The position numbers were made by a program, and so were the translations under genes. The notes under the pieces were generated by a model, which was given only the letters and a program-made list of their open reading frames with translations, did no database searches and was not told where the DNA came from. A stretch of DNA of 10,314 nt. It comes from an uncultured Clostridia bacterium (GTDB lineage Bacteria; Bacillota; Clostridia; Tissierellales; Peptoniphilaceae). Of the stretch, positions 6,595-10,314 are shown in pieces. The stretch is taken from NCBI GenBank assembly GCA_945916025.1, contig CAMEGD010000046.1:1-10314 (forward strand). The letters are read 5' to 3'. Each line of letters starts with the position of its first letter. Position 1 is the stretch's first letter.

Positions 6595-7572
6595 TTAAAA
6601 CTTTCCACCAGATCCACCATGACTTCGTCCGGAAGATGAAGTATGACTACTAGAGCCTCCAAATCCTCCACCTCCACTAGAACTTCTAGGTGGTGATTTA
6701 GGAATAGGTGTCCTAGTAACATTTCTGGTAATAAAAGTATCTTGTCTATTGGTAAAGTTAATGTTTCCTTCTCTATAAGAACCTGCTGATGTTTTTCTAG
6801 ATAAGGTTTTGTGAGTAGCAGATAATGCTCCCGTATATACAAAACCACCCACACCTCCAACTACAGAACCTATCCCAAGATAAGACAAGATGTCTTGAAG
6901 GGAAATCTTCTTTTCAGGAAGATTATTTACATCATAAGCATCTCCATTTTGAGCCTGTATAATATACTCCTCTGACCTATCTGCAAAAATATCGAAGGCT
7001 TTATAATAATCTCCATCAGAAAGATAAGGTAACATTTCATCAACTATTAGACTCTGCCCCTTATCAGTAAAAGCATCTATTCCAAAGCCACTAGTAGAAA
7101 TTCTCCAATCTCTGTATTCCATAGAAAGGACAAAAATTATACCGTCGTAATTTGGTCCAAGGCCATAACCATTATAATCAAAATAATCATCAGCATAATC
7201 CCTTGGAGTCTTACCATTTAACGAATAGTTAGTGTGAACAATGACATCAACTCCAGTGGATTCTGAAATCCTATCAAGCTTTTCCCTAAGAGCACTTACT
7301 TCCTCATCTGATAAAAGTCTCGCATCATCTTCAACCCTAGTAAGAACCCTCGGTCCAGGTTCAAAATTTTCATCAATTACTGGTTCTTCTTCCTCAAAGA
7401 TAAAACCTCCATCAGAAGATGAGTCCATCTGTTCATCTGACTCTACAGGTTCATCTACAAAAACATCATCAATTCTCTCCTCTTCAGTTTCAAACTGAAA
7501 ATCTCCTAAGGATACACTTGGAAAGACTACTAAAATTAATAGGATTAAAATCAATATTTTATATTTTTTCAT
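6595..7572 (-). CDS. Secreted TPM-domain (YgcG/Psb32/MOLO-1-like) protein with Gly/Ser-rich tail
   Basis: 325 residues. A signal peptide (MKKYKILILILLILVVFPSVSLG) probably ends near residue 23. An acidic, low-complexity stretch rich in Asp, Glu and Ser follows (24-75). The TPM fold spans roughly 79-207: RVEDDARLLSDEEVSALREKL opens it, then SESTGVDVIVHTNYSLNGKTPRDYADDYFD, the hallmark NYDGIIFVLSMEYRDWRISTSGFGID core, and ITDKGQS-like FTDKGQSLIVDEMLPYL. A hydrophobic Gly/Val segment at 231-250 may be a membrane anchor. The tail (297-325) is GGGGFGGSSSHTSSSGRSHGGSGG, common in YgcG proteins. TPM proteins are extracytoplasmic and linked to membrane-complex maintenance or phosphatase activity in other organisms; no role can be assigned here. 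The ATG lies three bases after the zinc-ribbon gene stop, and the run GGGGGGTAGGA just upstream acts as ribosome-binding site, so translation is coupled. Confidence 0.87.
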   Translation of the reverse strand: MKKYKILILILLILVVFPSVSLGDFQFETEEERIDDVFVDEPVESDEQMDSSSDGGFIFEEEEPVIDENFEPGPRVLTRVEDDARLLSDEEVSALREKLDRISESTGVDVIVHTNYSLNGKTPRDYADDYFDYNGYGLGPNYDGIIFVLSMEYRDWRISTSGFGIDAFTDKGQSLIVDEMLPYLSDGDYYKAFDIFADRSEEYIIQAQNGDAYDVNNLPEKKISLQDILSYLGIGSVVGGVGGFVYTGALSATHKTLSRKTSAGSYREGNINFTNRQDTFITRNVTRTPIPKSPPRSSSGGGGFGGSSSHTSSSGRSHGGSGGKF

Positions 7573-7575
7573 ATC

Positions 7576-8682
7576 CTACCCCCCAAAATACTTATTGTAT
7601 ACAAAGAGACCAACAAACACCAAGGCTAAAAGTATTATAAATACCTTTAAAAAAGCTGCTGTTTTAAGACCTTTGTCAATAGGCATGTCATCCCCAACAA
7701 ATACCCCAGTTTGGCCATTCATAACGAAGGTGTAGAAGTCTCCCTTCCACTGGGTATTTAAAAACCAAACAGGAGCAAGGGCATACTTTACATCTACCTT
7801 ACCTAGCTTGTAATCTTCTCCAACCTTCCTAACTGTAGAATAACCCATAACAGAATCCTCAAATGCCTCTATTGTGGAGTTTTTTATTCTAGAATCAGCA
7901 ATACTAACAAGGTCTTCAGACTCTAAATCATACCTATCAGCTAAAAATCCTGGAAGATAGTAGGTATTAAAATCAACTGCTTCTTCCCAGTGGAAGGGCT
8001 CAATAGATTCCATTAAAATATCCTCTATCTTTGAAGATCCATCTACAGGTACATATTTAAAATCAATAGTTCCACCTCTTTTTACGTCATAAAGGGAGGT
8101 TTCCGTATACCTATAATTTCCATCAGAATAGGTCCTTACCTTGGTACCTTGAAAGGCCATATTAGATGAAGAAGTACCAGTAAAAAGCCAAAAAGGCACA
8201 TAGAGTCCCTTGATTTCATTAATCTTGTTTTCATCCTTAAAAACCTTAGGCAAAAACCTTCTGCCCTTATAAAAATTCAAAAGTTTTTTAGTAGCTTGAT
8301 CCTTGTCAAACTTAAAAGGAATAATAAGGTCTGGCTTAAGGTCTCCAGAGAACTGAGAAGAAACTACCACATTGTTGTTACAATATGGACAGGAAGTAGC
8401 TGCCATAGTCTCGTCTCCAATAATTTCCCCTCCACAAGACTCACAAGAATAGACTCTTAAAGGATTAGTTTCTTCTTCAGAATAAAAATTTTTTTCATGC
8501 TCAAAAACCCCACCTGTAGTCTTAGTCTTAGAAACTTGACTGTTGGTATGATCATGACCCTCATGGGTTTTGTCTTCTATATCATAATAAGAGTTACAAA
8601 AAGTACAATGAATTTTTTGAGACTTAACATCAAAAACAACTGGACTTGCACAATTTGGGCACTTAAATTCTTTTAATGACAT
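7576..8682 (-). CDS. Zinc-ribbon protein with C-terminal membrane anchor
   Basis: 368 residues. Two zinc ribbons lie at the N-terminus: CPNC (Cys8, Cys11) with CTFC (Cys26, Cys29), and CESC (Cys80, Cys83) with CPYC (Cys98, Cys101). A His-containing linker (HEGHDH, 40-45) lies between them. The middle (about 115-335) has aromatic-rich strands, including LYVPFWLFTGT and KYALAPVWFLNTQWKG, that recur in bacterial zinc-ribbon/TFIIB-like annotated proteins of unknown role. A single hydrophobic span (about 343-363) ends the protein, leaving the ribbons probably cytoplasmic. No nuclease or helicase motif is seen, so labels such as primosomal protein N'-like would be misleading. Start: AAGGAG then seven bases to ATG. 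It forms a two-gene unit with the TPM protein, which suggests a cytoplasm-to-surface membrane complex; that is inference. Confidence 0.8.
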   Translation of the reverse strand: MSLKEFKCPNCASPVVFDVKSQKIHCTFCNSYYDIEDKTHEGHDHTNSQVSKTKTTGGVFEHEKNFYSEEETNPLRVYSCESCGGEIIGDETMAATSCPYCNNNVVVSSQFSGDLKPDLIIPFKFDKDQATKKLLNFYKGRRFLPKVFKDENKINEIKGLYVPFWLFTGTSSSNMAFQGTKVRTYSDGNYRYTETSLYDVKRGGTIDFKYVPVDGSSKIEDILMESIEPFHWEEAVDFNTYYLPGFLADRYDLESEDLVSIADSRIKNSTIEAFEDSVMGYSTVRKVGEDYKLGKVDVKYALAPVWFLNTQWKGDFYTFVMNGQTGVFVGDDMPIDKGLKTAAFLKVFIILLALVFVGLFVYNKYFGG

Positions 8683-8713
8683 TATTTTCTCCTTAGAAAA
8701 AGTATTTGTTTAA

Positions 8714-8744
8714 TATTTACCCTAAAAATAATAACTTATGTAAA
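8714..8744 (-). promoter_or_regulatory. Weak promoter candidate for the zinc-ribbon/TPM operon
   Basis: Minus strand TTTACA (8744-8739, five of six matches to TTGACA) and TAAATA (8719-8714) with a long 19-base spacer. The -35 overlaps the T-tract of the preceding terminator. No better promoter was seen between that terminator and the gene. Confidence 0.3.
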
Positions 8745-8771
8745 AAAGCTCCTAGACCTTTATCTAAGAGC
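8742..8771 (-). terminator. Intrinsic terminator after the oligopeptidase remnant
   Basis: Minus strand GCTCTTAGA pairs with TCTAGGAGC (one T-G wobble) around TAAAGG, followed by six T. It is a relic of the intact peptidase transcription unit and now insulates the zinc-ribbon operon. Confidence 0.9.
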
Positions 8772-8778
8772 AAAATTT

Positions 8779-9424
8779 TTAAAACTTTTTATCATCAATC
8801 ATATCAACTTGAGACTTAATAGTTTCCACTGCAGCCTTTATAGTTGCCTCCTCAAAAGGATTATCTAAAGATGCAGACTCAATAAGGTCTAGGAAGGACT
8901 TAGAACCACCTAATTTACAAAAGTCTATATAAGTGTCCATAGCCTTTTTATGATCTTCAAGACTCATCCTATAAAACCCAATAGCACAAACTTGGGCTAA
9001 AGTATAATCAATATAATAAAATGGAGTCGAGAAAATGTGAAGTTGTTTAAAGAAAAATCCTCCATTTTCTAAAAACTCATTATCTCCGTAGTCTCTATGG
9101 GGAAGATAAGTCTTTTCAAGCTCCCTAAATTTCTTTCTTCTTTCTTCAGGACTAGCATCTACATTTTCATAAACAAAATGTTGGAAGTGGTCAATTAAGG
9201 CTCCATAAGGAAAAATTCCATAGTACCAACCATATGGGCAAACTTAAACTTATCAGTATCTTCCTTAAAGAAAAGGTCCATATGAGGATAAGTTAAGAAC
9301 TCCATGGACATAGAATGGATTTCACAAGCATCATAAGTCGGGAATCCATAAGCTTCCAAGATTTGGAATCATCTTCTCTTTTCATCCCAGCATTAAAAGT
9401 AACTTCTTTTACTAAGCCCACTAA
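8779..9424 (-). pseudogene. 5'-truncated, frameshifted M3-family oligoendopeptidase
   Basis: Joined across one frameshift, the remnant reads EAYGFPTYDACEIHSMSMEF, LTYPHMDLFF, DKFKFAHMVGTMEF, then IPYGALIDHFQHFVYEN, ELEKTYLPHRDYGDNEFLENGGFF, HIFSTPFYYIDYTLAQVC and a C-terminal CKLGGSKSFLDLIESA block. This is the C-terminal part, about 200 of some 560 residues, of an M3 metallopeptidase of the TIGR02289 oligoendopeptidase type. The CEIHSMSMEF segment holds the third zinc ligand Glu, but the HExxH helix that normally precedes it is missing. A one-base loss in the T-rich stretch at about 9211-9215 shifts the frame: upstream codons run into TAA at 9197-9195, while the rest is open to the stop at 8779. 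Upstream of about 9362 the frames are scrambled and the sequence ends at the IS256-like element. Not functional as read. Confidence 0.9.
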
Positions 9425-9470
9425 GAGACTGTAAAATAATTTGTATATGAAAGCCCTCCTGATTAAGATA
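9425..9470 (+). repeat. Left terminal inverted repeat of the IS256-like element
   Basis: Matches the complement of 9873-9917. Outer block: GTAAAATAATTTGT against GTAAAATATTTTGT. Inner block: TCCTGATTAAGATA identical. The spacer between blocks differs by about two bases in length. Confidence 0.75.
9441..9469 (+). promoter_or_regulatory. Candidate inward promoter of the IS256-like transposase
   Basis: TTGTAT (9441-9446), a 17-base spacer and TAAGAT (9464-9469) predict a start near 9476. The overlapping TAAAAT (9469-9474) is a closer -10 match and would predict a start near 9481. In either case the transcript would begin after the left arm of the hairpin at 9455-9490. Confidence 0.35.
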
Positions 9471-9490
9471 AAATAAACTTAATCAGGAGG
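9455..9490 (+). promoter_or_regulatory. Hairpin that sequesters the transposase ribosome-binding site
   Basis: CCTCCTGATTAAG (9455-9467) and CTTAATCAGGAGG (9478-9490) are a perfect 13-base inverted repeat with a 10-base A/T loop. The right arm ends in AGGAGG, the Shine-Dalgarno of the transposase, seven bases before its ATG (9498). RNA entering from outside would form the hairpin and hide the site; RNA from an internal start at about 9476-9481 would lack the left arm. The same logic is established for IS10, IS50 and IS200. Confidence 0.75.
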
Positions 9491-9497
9491 AATTTTT

Positions 9498-9745
9498 ATG
9501 GGAAGGAAAAGACCAGAAACAAAACTAAATCAAATTTCCAAAATGTTAATTGAAGAGTATCAGCCTCAATCAATACAAGATATTCAAGATGCAATTAAAA
9601 GTCTCTTAGGAGATACATTAGAAAGTATGTTAAAAGCTGAATTAGATGAATTTAGACTATGAATATGGTGAAACACCTTTAAGTTTAAATACTAGAAATG
9701 GTTCGAGTAAAAAGACCGTCAATATTTTTTGAAGGAAGAATTTAA
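9498..9745 (+). pseudogene. IS256-family transposase, internally deleted and frameshifted
   Basis: Starts with ATG after AGGAGG. The first frame (9498-9662) reads MGRKRPETKL, then SIQDIQDAIKSLLGDTLESM and LKAELDEFRL, the 'dl...LLGDTLe.mLeaEmdEhLGY' opening of IS256-family (Mutator-type) transposases, and stops at TGA. Shifting frame at about 9655-9658 recovers YEYGETPLSLNTRNGSSKKTV, the next conserved block (usually '..N.RNGYSKKTVKS'). A further shift gives SIFFEGRI and TAA at 9743-9745, which resembles the end of these proteins. The internal stretch of roughly 300 residues, including all the DDE catalytic residues, is therefore missing between KKTV and SIFFEGRI. The first two blocks are secure; the C-terminal match is short and tentative. 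Confidence 0.85.
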
Positions 9746-9836
9746 AACTCTTAACCAATAAAATATGTTGACAGTTATATTTTGATGTGCAAAAATCTAG
9801 GTATAACTTGCTTTTAGCAAATTATATAAAAACAAC

Positions 9837-9868
9837 GATACTTTTTTAAGTTTACATAAAAAAGTATC
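9837..9868. repeat. Perfect 11-base inverted repeat near the right end of the IS256-like element
   Basis: GATACTTTTTT (9837-9847) and AAAAAAGTATC (9858-9868) around a 10-base centre. It shares GTATC (9864-9868) with the adjoining terminator hairpin, so the two folds exclude each other in RNA. Confidence 0.8.
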
Positions 9869-9897
9869 AGCCTATCTTAATCAGGATAAGCTGATAC
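9858..9897 (-). terminator. Terminator in the right end of the IS256-like element, facing incoming transcription
   Basis: Minus strand GTATCAGC (9897-9890) pairs with GCTGATAC (9871-9864), with TATC/GATA pairing inside past one mismatch, followed at once by six T (9863-9858). It would stop RNA entering the element from the right, including RNA from the IS1182-like promoter or from tRNA read-through. Confidence 0.75.
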
Positions 9898-10082
9898 ACA
9901 AAATATTTTACACTACCAGAGTTGACAGACCACTTATCTAAATTCATCCTTTCTACCAAATCTTGTACTAAACCAATTTTACAGTCATATACAAAACACA
10001 AATCTGTATTAATGTTCATTTTTAATTGTAAAACTGAAGGATTTAATGTAAGCTTATTCTTATAATTAATGTGTTTGGTCAT
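9867..10082 (-). pseudogene. N-terminal fragment of a probable IS1182-like transposase, fused to IS256-like end sequence
   Basis: The 71-codon frame begins MTKHINYKNKLTLNPSVLQL and continues to DLVERMNLDKWSV. This resembles the N-terminus of IS1182-type transposases ('N..L.L......P.DDPV..l..ivE.mDl...'), though the match is by pattern only. From about codon 56 (near 9917) the residues GSVKYFVYQLILIKIG are simply a read-through of the IS256-like terminal repeat, so the genuine coding part is about 55 codons and lacks the catalytic domain. The ATG has no Shine-Dalgarno and lies six bases after a TATAAT box, so any transcript would be leaderless. An alternative is an unrelated small gene, but the terminal-repeat-like sequence and insulating terminator upstream favour an insertion sequence. 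Confidence 0.55.
9873..9917 (-). repeat. Right terminal inverted repeat of the IS256-like element
   Basis: Complement of the left end at 9425-9470; see the inner identical TCCTGATTAAGATA (9886-9873 on this strand). The outer end is taken at the ACTACC around 9912-9917. Confidence 0.72.
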
Positions 10083-10088
10083 ACATTA

Positions 10089-10097
10089 ATTATATCA
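10089..10097 (-). promoter_or_regulatory. Extended -10 promoter of the IS1182-like transposase
   Basis: Minus strand TGATATAAT (10097-10089) is a perfect extended -10 (TGnTATAAT). No -35 is seen at 17 bases because that region is the terminator stem. The predicted start coincides with the ATG at 10082. Confidence 0.55.
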
Positions 10098-10135
10098 AAA
10101 AAACAGCTTTCTATTTGCGAGTTAGCTGTTTTTTT
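10097..10135. terminator. Strong bidirectional terminator upstream of the IS1182-like transposase
   Basis: AAAAAAACAGCT (10097-10108) and AGCTGTTTTTTT (10124-10135) form a 12-base perfect stem around 15 bases, with T-tracts on both strands. On the minus strand the T-run is directly followed by the extended -10, so outside transcription stops just before the element's own transcription begins. Confidence 0.85.
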
Positions 10136-10192
10136 TATGGGCTATTTTGCAACATCCCCTTTTTTGCATCTATCATTTAGAATAATAAACAT

Positions 10193-10230
10193 AAAAAAAG
10201 AAACATGTAATATTGATAGTTACACGTTTC
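10193..10230 (-). terminator. Terminator of the tRNA-Lys gene
   Basis: Minus strand GAAACGTGTAA (10230-10220) pairs with TTACATGTTTC (10210-10200), one G-T wobble, followed by seven T (10199-10193). Confidence 0.9.
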
Positions 10231-10238
10231 TATAATAA

Positions 10239-10314
10239 TGGTGCACCTTCAGGGACTCGAACCCTGGACCCACTGATTAAGAGTCAGTTGCTCTACCAAC
10301 TGAGCCAAAGGTGC
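10239..10314 (-). tRNA. tRNA-Lys (anticodon CTT)
   Basis: A full 76-base cloverleaf on the minus strand. The acceptor GCACCTT pairs with AAGGTGC. The D arm is GCTC/GAGC with AGTTGGTA loop. The anticodon stem ACTGA/TCAGT has loop CTCTTAA, so bases 34-36 are CTT and read AAG. The T arm is CAGGG-TTCGAGT-CCCTG. Discriminator A and CCA are encoded. The 5' base is the last base of the window, so upstream tRNA genes or the promoter lie outside. Confidence 0.97.

Larger units (their letters stand above)
9425..9917 (+). mobile_element. Internally deleted IS256-family element (about 493 bp, MITE-like)
   Basis: Both ends are kept. Reading inward, the left end GAGACTGTAAAATAATTTGT and the right end GGTAGTGTAAAATATTTTGT align, and a further stretch TCCTGATTAAGATA is identical (9457-9470 against 9886-9873 on the minus strand). 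Between them lie the start of an IS256-type transposase and apparently its last codons, followed by about 90 bases of 3' sequence. IS256-family elements are usually 1.3-1.5 kb, so about 0.9 kb is missing. No target-site duplication (normally 8-9 bp) is seen at the two borders, as expected if the flanks were rearranged after insertion. Boundaries are good to a few bases. Confidence 0.78.
9918..10159 (-). mobile_element. Truncated left end of an IS1182-like insertion sequence
   Basis: On the minus strand the fragment starts with GGGGATGTTGCAAAATAGCC (10159-10140), which resembles ends I associate with IS1182-type elements. It is followed by a terminator, an extended -10 promoter and the transposase start. 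It breaks off at the border of the IS256-like element, about 240 bases in, out of an expected 1.5-2 kb. The right-hand end lies about 35 bases beyond the tRNA-Lys terminator. No matching right end is present in the window. Confidence 0.5.

Noticed and set aside
6527..6598. Plus-strand 23-codon frame starting ATG GAA GAA between the solute-binding remnant and the TPM gene
   Set aside because: No Shine-Dalgarno, overlaps the likely operon terminator, and no recognisable protein features.
9417..9925. Target-site duplication around the IS256-like element
   Set aside because: Flanks CCCACTAA and AGAGTTGA do not match; the CACTA similarity on both sides falls within the terminal repeat on the right.
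1..10314. CRISPR array, phage attachment repeat or toxin-antitoxin pair
   Set aside because: No regularly spaced repeats, no direct copy of the tRNA 3' end within the window, and no small gene pair of that type.

Overview
The window is AT-rich, with strong Shine-Dalgarno sequences, many hairpin-plus-T-tract terminators, a four-subunit-type pyruvate:ferredoxin oxidoreductase and a rubredoxin. This fits an anaerobic low-GC Firmicute. Protein style suggests the Peptoniphilus/Anaerococcus (Tissierellia) group, but that placement is inference from reading, not a search.

Left part (2-2936, + strand). The 3' two thirds of a PFOR beta subunit gene is followed by a 58-residue rubredoxin and a clean terminator. 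Next comes a tightly spaced pair: a radical SAM protein of the putative DNA modification/repair family (TIGR03916 type) and a DUF4130 protein (TIGR03915 type). This pair recurs in bacteria and, to my knowledge, has no established biochemical role. It is the best candidate here for an under-described system.

Middle (2946-6594). A bidirectional terminator separates the pair from two minus-strand genes, a VanZ-like membrane protein and a small antibiotic-biosynthesis-monooxygenase-type (ABM) protein. The ABM gene has a leader that appears to begin with a hairpin. A secreted protein with a copper-amine-oxidase-N-type (stalk) domain is transcribed the other way. It converges through a second bidirectional terminator on a decayed lipoprotein gene of the NMT1/ThiY solute-binding family, which has lost about 60 residues and gained a nonsense codon. 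No transporter partner genes are visible.

Right-middle (6595-8771, - strand). A two-gene unit encodes a zinc-ribbon protein with a C-terminal membrane anchor and, three bases later, a secreted TPM-domain protein with a Gly/Ser-rich tail. It is bounded by terminators.

Right end (8779-10314) is a rearrangement scar beside a complete tRNA-Lys(CTT) gene. An M3-family oligopeptidase gene survives only as its C-terminal part, with a frameshift and without the HExxH motif. It abuts a roughly 493-bp internally deleted IS256-family element. The element keeps both terminal inverted repeats, the transposase start, and apparently the last eight codons. Its left-end hairpin pairs with the transposase ribosome-binding site, and its right end carries a terminator that faces incoming transcription. 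The far side of this element abuts the truncated 5' end of a second, IS1182-like element, which also has a terminator just upstream of its own promoter. Both elements therefore look built to ignore outside transcription. The order of insertions and deletions cannot be settled from this window alone.
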